Source: Cucumis sativus (taxonomy: Eukaryota > Streptophyta > Magnoliopsida > Cucurbitales > Cucurbitaceae). From it: a stretch of 64,000 nucleotides of DNA. The notes beneath the pieces are model-generated. The model did no database searches, was not told where the DNA came from, and saw only the letters and a list, made by a program, of their open reading frames with translations. The stretch is from the NCBI RefSeq assembly GCF_000004075.3, contig NC_026659.2:5580001-5644000 (forward strand), read 5' to 3'. This document shows, in pieces, positions 1 to 12,814 of the stretch (its first letter is position 1; each line of letters begins with the position of its first letter). The position numbers and the translations under genes are program-made.

Positions 1-3000
1 TCCATCAACTCCTTTACTTCACACTATGGATAAAGTTTAATTCCTGTCATTTTAAATGTATTCTTAAATATGAAGATGACTTTGCACAAACTTACACAAA
101 ATTAAAAGCAACGAAAATGACTCATACATAGGTTAGTTTCTGTACCATCTTAATTTCTCTGAGGAAAAAGAAAAAAATTTAATTATTTTTCTCAATCTGT
201 TTTTTTTTTTTTAAAAAAAAAAGAAATTGAAGATGAAAAATTGCTTCCTTTGTAATAATATATATTTTGTTTTATAATTCTCTAGCTTTTATGTACTAAC
301 ACTATTTTTCGAAATATTTTTTCATCCACTTGTTTTTTTCTTGCCAATTGTTTAAATTTATATCATTGTTATTGTTTATAAAAATAGTGTTTGTGAAAAG
401 GGAGTTTTAGAAGTCACATCCAAATAATACATGCCTCTACTACAGCATAACTCATATTTCATAAGACAATATTATTTTATAATAATTAATTATGACCTTT
501 TTTATTTTTGGGTAATGAATACAGCAGAGCACAGATATTTTAAACATACAATTATGTACAAATATGAATACCAAATTCTATTGACTTTTATAATCTCTAT
601 TGGGAGGTTACTTAATAATGTTAGTTATTAATAAATTTAGGATTTATGATCATAATCGTAAATCCTAAATCTAAGTCTAGTCTAAGTTCAATCAAGTTAT
701 CTTTGGGTTTTAAATTGGCCTACCTACCCTAGTTTTCAATTACCAAAAAAGGAATAATAATTGTGTCAAATTCACTAACAAAATCTTGCAATATCAAGGG
801 CTACATTTACTTTGATGTATAGCACATACTTTGACGACGATAGTCTCTATAAATATAGTTTCATTTATCCATCACGTTGTTGTCTAGTAATAATATTCTA
901 AGTGCACTTTACTATAAGAATTTTCTCTTTTACCCACGAAAATAAACGTTGGCTAAAGTCGTAATAATGTCAAAATAAGTTATGCCAACAAAAATTCTTA
1001 TGTCCGTAAAATCGTCATTGTATCCATGTTGGGAGAAGTAATTATTGACCATAAATTCCTTTTTACAACGCACTATCTTGCATATGTCGGCATATAAGTT
1101 TTTCAAACAAAATATATATTTTTTCCTTTAGAATAACTGTACTTCCAATCGAGGTATCAATGTTTTTTCGTCTGCATAAGTTGTTTGCAATTTTATATAT
1201 AAATTGTACTATACTAACTAATCAAATTTTTAATAATACCTAATGATGCACAAAGAATAATTAATCAACCATCAAAACAATTGAAGAACAAATATAACAA
1301 AAATAAGCTATTGTATGTTAAAAATAAAATTAATATTTAATATTTGTTAAGTCACACAGTTACGTTATTCGAGGATGGCTAAGTTTTCACAAATATTCTA
1401 TACCAAAAAAAAAAAGTTTATCATTATTCCTTAAGCCAAAATAAGTGAGAGGCTACACCAAACTAAATGATCATATCAAAACCTTTTTACAATCTCATTT
1501 CTAACCTTTCACAAATCCGATCCTAGGCAAGAAAAGAAAAATAAAAAAAATTGTCATTTCTCGAACCAAAATGTTACACCACCAAAATAAGTAATCAACT
1601 CAAAATCTTGATGCAATCTCCAAAAAAACGATATTCAAGAATTCAAATGTATAATTTAAAATAGGAAATACAATAAGAAATGACAAAGTGACAAAGTGAC
1701 AACAAGTGGCAAAGTGACGAACACACAATTTAAAACTACAAAGTAATTAGCAAAAAAATTATATAAAGTGACAAAGTAAAATCCCCCTCTTAAATCCCAA
1801 TTTAATTGTTTCATGAGTAAACCACATCTTCAATGATCCTAAAAGCATAAAACACAACTATCAAACCCCTATAAATACACGAGAACGAAATTCTCAAAGT
1901 ATGGAAGTGAAATTTCAAAAACCCTCAACAAAACCTAACAAGTTCTCTCTCTCTCTCTTTTTTTTAATAGTATTATGTTTTTGAATTGTTGAAAGAGAAT
2001 TACTTGAATTGTGGTTAATTTAGAAACGATGGTTAGGCCGATCATAATTAACTTTTGTTATCAACCACACATGACCTTTAATATTTTAATTAATGTTAAA
2101 AAGAGTATTTATTATGATGTAAATTAGTGAGGTAAACGACAAATATATTGGTTGGGTTGGGTTGCAGCCGCCAGCTGATTTGTGCCCATCTAATATCTAT
2201 TATTCGATTTTACTTAATATATAACTCTCACAGCTTTCTCTCTCTTTATATATATGTATATGAACAGCACATTTTGTTTGTTATTAGGTTAACATTAGGG
2301 TTTTGAAGTTCTTACATATAACATTAATTTCTTTGCACCCCAGTAGTCAATATGTTTTTGGAACTTCAAAAACTGTGAAATAAACTTTTTTTTTCATATA
2401 AATTGAAAGATATTAATCAAACATTAGTTTATGATCATATATATACCACTTTGTGTACAGCTTGTTTTGATTGGGCAAATATTACAAATTCGTATTTTGG
2501 TCAATACAAAGAGGAAAGAAAAGAGTAATGAATGCAATCATATTTGAGCCAAAAATGATTCATTCATTCATTATCTAACAAACAAACTCACATCGATTCA
2601 TGTGTTGGAGGTTTTGAAATAAACATTAAATATACAATTGGTCCCCCATAGGCCATACCAAAACAAAAATCAACAAATATCATACATAATACAAAGTATA
2701 TAGTCATTCTCAATTTAAATCTTTTAATCTTCCATTTCAATTCTAACTATGAAACAAACCCTCTTTCTACTTGGTAAAATATAGAAAAGAAAGAGAGGTA
2801 GAGGTAAAGTACAATAATCTCGATACACTTAAAAAAAATTTGCTTGTATTGATTTTTGAATTGTTTAATTTTTAAAACAATTCATTTTAAGATAAACTAA
2901 CTTTTAGAAAATTGAGATTCCGAAATAAATCATTTTAAAGAATACACGTGTAACCAAATTTTAGAATAAATGTTTATTTGATATTGAACCAGAATTTTTC

Positions 3001-3270
3001 CAAAATATATTTTTTTTTCCTCTATTTTTTTACTTGGTCGTTTTTTTTTTGTTTTTTAATTATTTTTAAATACTTTAAATATTTTTTCAATGTGTGTTCA
3101 TATGCATTTAAATATATGAATTTGCAAATATTCCTCTTTCAGCTAAATCTACTTCGTCTTGATATGTTTGAAAAAAATTATAAGAACGTCAATATATGAA
3201 AAACATGATCGTTCGATTCGTGAAATGAAAATGAATGAAGAATGTGATCAAATTGCACGTCTTTTTGTCT
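1..3270. other. AT-rich intergenic region at the left edge
   Basis: No gene recognised. It includes a short GTGACAAA-type repeat at 1,681-1,725, promoter-like TTTATATATATG near 2,246 without a following gene, and a small foldback at 2,300-2,374. Open frames at 431-631 and 2,978-3,199 are Phe/Tyr/Ile-rich AT-derived translations. Confidence 0.45.
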
Positions 3271-3922
3271 AGTTGATATTATATTGTCTCGAAAAAATTA
3301 TTGATCTTAATTATATTTTGTTGATGGAAATCGATAATTGTTTTATGGTTATCGTGTATTTACATTTCAAGATATTTGTGTTTCTAAAATTGAATTGTCC
3401 AAAAATATTAATACAAAAAATATAATAATGTTTTTTTAAGTAACTAAAAATAATTTCAAGATAACGTGCTATTATTTTTTAAATATCTTTATGAAAAAAA
3501 TATTCAAAATATGTGTATTTCTTTATGAAATTAGTTTGTAACGATTAATAGTATGACAAACCAAACACAATTGTACATAAAAAGTAAATGAAGTTTATTT
3601 TGAGTGACTTTGTTAAATTTGGATGATATATATACAATCAAACTTCATTCATCATGTTTGTAAATTTTAAGCATTATTATGAAAGATTAAAACCCCCATT
3701 TTATGGACAAAAGTTTTAACATCGCCCATCTCGAACACAAATCTATCAACACTTAATTCATTAAATTAACACTTCATTAGATACAAAAGATGCCAAAACA
3801 AAAGAGTTGCAATAATATAATAAGCATTTTGCATAGAGAGAGATCTAAAATTAAAACCTTGACCTAATTTAAAATTTAGGAATTTAGGTTTTAATCTTTT
3901 TATTAACGATGATGAATAATGT

Positions 3923-4987
3923 TCACTTGGACTTGAAAGGAATGGCTCTAATCACGACTTGATGATATAAAGCTGCCAATGCTGCTCCGATGAACGGTCC
4001 AACCCAGAATATCCACTGCCAAACACATTATATATATATAATTAATTCACTATTTCATATTCATTTTTAATTCCCTCAGGATTCAAATCAATTAACAAAC
4101 TCACATGATCATCCCACGCTTTGTCCTTGTTGAAGATGATGGCCGCTCCCAAACTCCGAGCCGGGTTGATGCCGGTGCCCGTGATCGGGATTGTTGCCAA
4201 GTGGACTAAGAACACTGCAAACCCAATTGGTAGCGGCGCCAATATCTGTTCCAATAACATTTTTTTTTTACTTCTCATAAACAATCTATAACTCTATATA
4301 TATAGTTTGTTATATTAGAAACAACGTCTTAATTTTACTCACCGGAACATGTGAGTCTCTGGCGCTACGTTTAGCATCAGTGGCGGAGAAGACGGTGTAA
4401 ACAAGGATGAAAGTACCCACGATCTCAGCGCCAAGGCCATCCCCTTTGGTGTAACCGTCGCTCACAACGTTAGCTCCACCCCCGAGCCTTTCATAGGGCT
4501 TGGGTTGGAACCCCTTCACCACTCCCGCGCCGCAGATGGCACCAAGGCATTGCATCACAATGTAGAAAATCGCCCTAGTCAACGACAATTTCCTCGCTAG
4601 AAACAACCCAAAAGTGACCGCCGGGTTAATGTGGCCACCAGAGATTCCAGCAGTACAGTAAACGAGAGCAAAAATCATACCACCGAAAGCCCAAGCAATG
4701 CCCTGAATCCCGACGGTGTTACAGGTATTACCATCCGCTTCCTTGGACCGGGTGACACCCATGACGGTCAAAACGGTGATGTAAAGGAAGAGAAAAGTAG
4801 CGAAAAACTCGGCGATTCCAGCTCTGTAAAAAGACCATGAAGTGAGCTCCTCCGGCTCGAAGAGAGGAGCCGGTGGTGGCTCCTTGTAGTCCTTGGCATC
4901 GTCTTGGCTCTGGGCCGCCGTCCCAATGGGCTGCCTCTCGGTGAACCTGTTAGCTCCCAATCGAACATCTTCTTCCTTAGCCTCCAT
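3923..4987 (-). CDS. PIP1: PIP1-type plasma membrane aquaporin, copy 1 (intact)
   Basis: Water channel of the plasma membrane intrinsic protein 1 subfamily (MIP superfamily), expected to form tetramers in the plasma membrane, often together with PIP2. Exons on the minus strand are 4987-4343, 4245-4105 and 4015-3923 (645+141+93 nt, 292 aa); both introns are GT-AG. The start is the only ATG that gives the PIP1 N-terminus [15 protein letters not shown]. Two NPA boxes are visible: [10 protein letters not shown] in exon 1 and GTGINPARS in exon 2, with the selectivity-filter His (HLATIPITG) and Arg (NPAR). The PIP1 signature [16 protein letters not shown] and the C-terminus IRAIPFKSK are present. 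The protein is a few residues longer than the usual 286-288 because of small insertions in the N-terminal tail and the first outer loop. The intron normally found near the first NPA box is missing. A second, frameshifted copy lies 6 kb away in the same orientation. Confidence 0.96.
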
Positions 4988-5073
4988 TAAAATTGGGATT
5001 AGTGTGTGTGTTTGTAATGAGTTATGAGAATTGAAGAATTGAAGAATGAAGAAGAAGAAGAAGATGTAGAGAG

Positions 5074-5081
5074 TATATATA
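5074..5081 (-). promoter_or_regulatory. TATA box of PIP1 copy 1
   Basis: TATATATA on the minus strand about 90 bases upstream of the PIP1 copy 1 ATG. This spacing suits a TATA box followed by a short 5' leader. The leader is rich in CTT triplets (GAA on the plus strand). Position and motif are seen; function is inferred. Confidence 0.55.
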
Positions 5082-5399
5082 CCAAATATTTAGAACGTGC
5101 GATTTGGAGAAGACGACAATGGGCCCATAACCATTTTATTTATTATTTTAATTCAACAATAGTCGGTTTGGGCGGGGAAATGGGATTGGGCCACGTTTCA
5201 GAATTTATTAGATGAATAAGACCTATGTGTGTTTGTGTATGAAGAAGTAGAATGCGGCTTCCGGTGACCCACATTTAATAATGGTGGGGACGGAGGGTGG
5301 CGCAACAAATTCAATTTACAAAGCCTAATAATACATCCTATATCAATTATTATATGGATGTATGTATATATTTTGAATTTTAATGTAATGACTAAGCCA

Positions 5400-7950
5400 G
5401 GAACAATTTGATTTACATACTAATTACTTAAATCTTTTAAATACTTCAAAATATAAGAATCCAACCCAAATAACATTCAATTAATTTCATCATTAAATTA
5501 CAAAAAAATAATTATAAATGTTTAGAGTATAAATCTCAAAACTTAGTTTGAGTATTCTCCGGTTAAAAAAAAGAGTAATATGTACATAAAGTAGATCTCG
5601 ATCTTAATGCATAAAAATCTACAAACACTTCAAAATTCTCAATAAATAAAATAATAAAATCATAACACAATCGTGCAAAAGTAAGACTGAGATGCACAAT
5701 CATTTGTCATTTTGTTCAAAGTTTTAATATATAATTTCAAAATTGTGCCTATTATCTTTCCAAAATTTATCTCTTCTTCCCAACCCCTCATCAAACCAAA
5801 AATTTACCACCCCACTTTTATTTTTTAATCTTCACTTAATTTTTACAATTTTTCATTAAGGCACTAAATCTAATTTTCATTTCCTTTTAAAGTGAATATG
5901 AAGAGTTTTAACGTAAGAAAAAAAAAAACATTAACTTTGAACCTTTTTCAATTTACATAACAAACACAAAAACTAAATGGTCACTATGATATGTATTTTT
6001 CATTGCCTATAAATAAATTTTCATGTGTGAGAGACTCATTTCCAAACAAATTCATCCTCTTCATGATTTCAATAATAATTGTGTAAAAATGTTTGATTTC
6101 AAATACGATTCAATTTTATGATTTGATTTCTTTCTATAGATTAATTTTAAATTTTAAATAAATTATTGTACCGAAAAATTATATTTGTGTAGTAATTATT
6201 GTTGTTTTAAATGCATCAAAGTTATCCAGATATTAGGATGCTTTTTTAGCAAATGGAATCTAGGTATCTTATGAGTTTTTCTTTTGGCATCTCCAATTTA
6301 TTTATGATAACAAAACGTGATTATGATTTTATTCAAATATATCAAAAAATCTCTCTTAATCTTAGGAGATTATATATGTATAGTTTTATGCATTATTAAT
6401 CGCAAAATAAATCATAATTATTTTAACATTATGTTTATTATTAATGGTTTTTCACATTTATTTTATCTTTAACAAAAGAAAGTCAAGTGATTGAGAATTA
6501 TTGTCCTTTAAATATTTAAAAGAGAAACTTTAAACTTGCATCTAATAATGATAATTAGTTTTTCTTACTTAAACTTAAAATAATATTTACAACATTAACT
6601 AAAAATTAAACATGTTTAATCACTATTTATGGTTTAACTAAACATGGTTTAAACCCTAAACCCTAAACATGGTTTAATTTTCAAAACCAATCACTATTTA
6701 TAAAAGCTTAAAACAATCGTGCAAAACAAAATAAAATAGATGTTCGGTATGGAGTTTAAAACTTTTTCATTCAAGAACATCTATGTCAAAATTGTACTAC
6801 ACGTTAAAACTTATAGTCAAAGGAGAAGGAACATATCGATGAATTGAGTCCCACAACAGACTTCAAAATTTGAAAATATCCAATAAAATTTTTTTATGTC
6901 TAATATGATATAGAGAACTGAGAAATGATAAGATGAAAACGCAAAATATTGAGATATACATAGTAAAATAAACAAAATGTTAGATAATAAAATAACTAAA
7001 ATGTTATAAATAAAACAAAAGAAAATTAGACGTATAAAATTTCTCCAAAGCTTCTTTAGCTTTGCACCAATACTCATATTTTTCAAAATTCAACCAAACG
7101 TCATTATTTATAAGCAATTTTGCAAGTAGAAGGTGAAATTGCATGAACACTTATAATGTGTAAATATGAGACACATGAATAACATGAAAAATGACACATC
7201 GGTTGATGAGAGATGAACAATTAGTCTTTGGGACACTAAGCTTGGGCATTTACACATTACATTTAGATTGTAATATATTTATAATACTTCTCTTTAGGTC
7301 CCCATTATATTGTATATAAATTTAAATATGCATCGTTAAAATTTAAAATCCCAATGAGAAAATGAAAACCTACCACAATAAGATGAATACATATTTCATA
7401 TAATCTAATACTCGTAAAAAATAAAAATAAAAATAAAATACATTTGTTCCTACTTCATTGAAGTTTTGCTTGAGATCTTAAATCGTCTCATTCCAATGTT
7501 GCACTAGTTTTTTAAAGTTTGAAGTTTATCGACAGAATCGTTGAAAATGACAGCCAGAGATTGGCCAACAACAATCATCGGAGGTGGTGTCCAAAAGTAA
7601 TTAGTTTAACAAAATTTCTAAATTAAATTAGAAAAAAAGAAGTAATCTATAAACTTACTCTTCAAACTTGATAGGAGTGTGGATATGAAGCCAAGAGTTG
7701 GAAAGCACTTGTACCAAACATCAAATAAAAAGGTGGACGTGTTGATGTTTGATATCAACTAGGGTCGATATACACTATTTGATAGCACCATTTTAATTGT
7801 CAACGTATTAAAAGTTTTTCACTAAAATCATAAGAAAGGAGGAGATGTCTTATAGAATAAAATCAAAATCAAAATATAATCCTATGAAAAATAGAATTTA
7901 GTAATGAATTTATTTATTTAAAAAAGAAAATAGAGAATAGTTTGATTTTG
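5400..7950. other. Sequence present only in PIP1 unit A
   Basis: AT-rich sequence with no counterpart in unit B. No transposon ends or genes were identified. It contains a two-unit telomere-like AAACCCTAAACCCTAAAC at about 6,652-6,670. Confidence 0.4.
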
Positions 7951-8512
7951 AGGATGATATATGGTTGTAAATTTAGTGTGATGAGGTGGCAGTGGTATGC
8001 ATCATTGGGATTCCTTTTTGTAAATAATTAAAGACAACTGTGTCCTCATTCCTCAAATTCTCCCCTCGTCTCTTCTCAAATTTCAATAATGCACATTTCA
8101 ATAATGCACCCTTACCCTTACCAAAATCCAGTATCTCCAAACTTCAAAATCAATAAACATAAAAAAGGAAGCAAAAAATGTTTAATACATTTATAAATAT
8201 AAAATGGGGTGATAACTGATATCTACTCAACAAACTAATTGTTTATACAATTAAATACGCTGTAGCAATTTTTGAGTTTGAAAAAAGCAAAAATTCTTAA
8301 TCACCTAATAATAATAATAATAACAACAACAACAATGCATTAGAAGAGAAAGAAGAGGTTGTTTATTGATTAGTTAATGATAGGATAAGGTTAGATTAAT
8401 TAATATTAAAAGTAAACCAAATGATGAATACGTTACAAAAATGAAAATGAGTTTAAATTATAAAAAAAAATAAAAATTGACATAAGATTCCAAATTGTGG
8501 TAATGCGACAAC

Positions 8513-8514
<2 letters not shown>

Positions 8515-8541
<27 letters not shown>
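8515..8541. repeat. CTT microsatellite
   Basis: About nine uninterrupted CTT units, absent from the homologous position near 12,395 in unit B, so expanded after the duplication. Confidence 0.85.
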
Positions 8542-8543
<2 letters not shown>

Positions 8544-9928
8544 TTACTTATTAGGTTCCAACCGCCTATTGTGTTTCAGCCATATATTTGATTAAAAACA
8601 TGACCTGGCATTCACATGATGGTGGCACCTCTCCCCCCAATCCCCCTTTTATTTTTTCCTTTCTCTTTTTATGTTTCTATATTAAATTACATTATTATTT
8701 ATTGCATACCTTTTTCTAATCTATTTAATTCCTTTATATATATATTTATATAAAACAACAAATTCTTTCTGTTTCATCATAAAACTATTTCTTACATAAT
8801 TAAATATTAAATTATATAAGAATTAAAGCAAGTTTTTGTTTGGGTTTTACTTTTTTATTTTGGTGTGTCAATTATTAATTATCAAACTTCCCATTCCTAG
8901 TTTTACAAAAATCTCATTTGCCCTTTTTAAACCAAATATCTCAAAAATAGTAAAATATTGAATTTATTTATAGAACACAGAAAATTTTACTGTGTAAATA
9001 GTTTTATATTTTTTATTTATAATAATTTTTTAATTAGTTAATTTTGTCTTATTTTTTTAAAATTAAATTCAAACTTTTGTTGTTGTAATTTTTATGGACG
9101 AGAGTAAGTTTATTTCAACAGACATTAAAAGTTAAAAAGTTTTACTCCTCATCTTCATACTTGCAACAAAAGAACTATTTTTTTTTAATCTCAATTTGTA
9201 AAATTTTAATAGTATTTTTATAATAGAAAAGAGTTTAAAATAAAAATTAAAGAACTGAATGGCAAATTGAGCAAAATATTTATAAATAATTTGAAAATAT
9301 GGAGATCAAATTGAATCATTTATAACAATAGAACTTGATTGAAAATTCTTAAATTGCATAAACAAAAAATAACCAACAGACTAATATTTCATTTTTTTTT
9401 TCTTTTTCCAAAAATGGGTGAATAATAAGTGCTCTTCAATTTAGACCATATTAGTTGTAGTATTACTTATACTCTGTAGGTGGAAAATAGATTTGTTATT
9501 TGAGTAGTATTTTTAGTATAACAAAATTATAAAAATGAGAGATGATAATTAATACATTTTTTAAAACCTATTTACTATTTAATTTGTAGTTGGGTTTTTA
9601 CCTACCTATTTTGTTTTTTATATCAATTTGGTGAACCCATATATCATTTTCAGTGAATGCACATATTTACACTTGTACGAAGACGACAATAATGGTCTCT
9701 CGAAAAAATTATTAATCGATCGTATATATTCCTATTGATCATGTTTAATTTGATCATATTGAAAGAGCAAAAAGAAAAATCCCATTTTATTAACGATGGA
9801 AGAATTTACACAAATCAACAACACTTCACTCCATTAAATTAACACTTGATTTTCATACAAAAAGATGCATGACATCTTATACAAATTCATAAAATTCAAA
9901 CATTGGATTGAAAATTCTTCTATGTAAT

Positions 9929-10993
<1,065 letters not shown>

Positions 10994-11066
10994 GATTTCT
11001 TCTTCCTTTTAGAGCTCTGTTTTTGTGTAGGTGAATACAATGGTGGAGAACGGCGTCTGGTGGGGG

Positions 11067-11076
11067 TTATATATAG
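11067..11076 (-). promoter_or_regulatory. TATA box of PIP1 copy 2
   Basis: CTATATATAA on the minus strand, about 75 bases upstream of the copy 2 ATG. The promoter appears preserved although the coding frame is broken. A CCGGTGACC block at 11,383 resembles one at 5,261 upstream of copy 1, so upstream homology is partly retained. Confidence 0.5.
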
Positions 11077-12814
11077 AGTGTAATGTAAATTTAAATTATA
11101 ATGATGAGGAAGAAGATAGAGAGTTTAATGGTTTCATTTAAAATTAAAAGTATTTTTGAATCGTTTGAAAAAGAATTTTTTAGGACTTTTAAAAGTTCAA
11201 TAATATTTTTGGATGGAGATTTTATATATATATATATAATTAACCTTTAGTTTATTTAAAAATAAAGAAAGTTATGAGGTTAAAAGGGTAAAAATGAATG
11301 TAGAGGGTCGGGGTGGGGGTGATGACGTGGCAGGAGTATATAATAGAGTAGAGTGGGGTCTACTAAGAGTGTATAATGTGGGTTCCGGTGACCGACCGTT
11401 TGTGGTGGGGAGGCAGATTAAATCCGTCGTGTGATTTAGTTGTCCATTGATAATGACCACCAAGCTTTGGGAACCCCAATTTTAGTCACTCATAATCCCC
11501 ATCATTTTTCTCTTTCAAATCGAACTCTTTTAACCTTTTACACCTTCCAACCTGAACTTCAAGTCTTTTTTCACACAACATAACTTGATAACCAGGATAT
11601 ATATGTAGAGAATTTGATGTTGTTTCAATATGTTTCTTTATTGAATATTGTTTTTGTAAAATTAAGATAGGGATAGTTAGGTAGATATCCACATATATTT
11701 TAAGATCGTATAGATAGGATTAAAAGAAAAACCCTAATTTGAGGGTGATGAGCTGTGAGTTGCATAGTCGTGTGTGAGTGAGGAATATAAAGTCATGTCT
11801 TGTGCACTATTGGGATTCCTTTTATAAATCATTAAACACAACTGTTCCCTCAAATTTCCTCCTCATCAGCTTCTACGCTCCCTCTTCTCTTAATTAAGAA
11901 AATCAAAATAAAAAATTACTGAATTTTAATTCAGTATAACCCCTAAATATATTTAACAAATGGTCAGATTTTAAAATTTTATATATTAATCATAAAGTCA
12001 CATTAAGATTATTCTATGTTCAGTCTGCAGACTTGAAAATGAATCAACGTAAAAATGTAGGAAAAGATTTATTTATTGAGTATTAAATGGGGAAATGTAG
12101 TGAATAAAATAGGTGGATATTATTTATAGTCTTATATATAATATATATAAAGTAGAGGTAATAGTAGAGATAGCAATTGTGTTTGAGGTTGAAAACAGGG
12201 AAGGATATTAAAATAGTGAAATAATGGATTGAAAAGAGAAAAAGGAGGGATTGTTGATTGATTAGTTAATGATTGGATAAGGTAATATTAAAAAGAAAGA
12301 AATCATAAATTATGAAAACGTTGGAAAATAAAAAAAGAAAGGAAAGTTTTTATATTTAGAGATAAGATTCGAAAATGAAGAATGCGACAACAACGCCTTA
12401 CTTTTTCTTAACGTTCCAACCGCCTCTTTTCTTTCAGCCATGTATTTGTTCAAAACATTACCTGGCAATCCCATGATGCTGGGACCCTTTCTTCCCCCAT
12501 CTTTCCTTCAATCTTTTAATTACATGATTATTTCCTCTAAATATTTTTCAAATCTTTTTCTTTTTGTAATTACACTCTTTTAACCTCATCCATCTCTACA
12601 ACTATTCTTATATAATTAAACATCTAATATGTGGTTATTCAATACCTTTTATTTTCTGTCAATATCATTCATTCGTCCTTCATATAACAATCCTCGCTTT
12701 CTTTGTGAAATTAAACTAATATATATTTAATTTACACATTTTTTAGCATAAACTATGTTTGAATTTACTATTTAATTTGTGGTTAGGTTTCACCAAATTG
12801 TCCTTTTCAGTAAA

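Larger units (their letters stand above)
3280..9660. repeat. Left unit (A) of the PIP1 tandem segmental duplication
   Basis: Unit A carries PIP1 copy 1. Its sequence matches unit B (about 9,690-12,810) in blocks: a stretch with CTCGAAAAAATTATT near 3,290 and 9,698; the 3' flanks near 3,765 and 9,825; the gene itself; upstream blocks 7,980-8,110, 8,350-8,680 and 9,560-9,660 against 11,790-11,890, 12,240-12,510 and 12,730-12,810. Unit A is about twice as long as unit B, mostly from extra sequence between about 5,400 and 7,950. Boundaries are approximate, judged by eye. Confidence 0.6.

Noticed and set aside
1681..1725. GTGACAAA short tandem repeat
   Set aside because: Only a few irregular units; ordinary low-complexity sequence.
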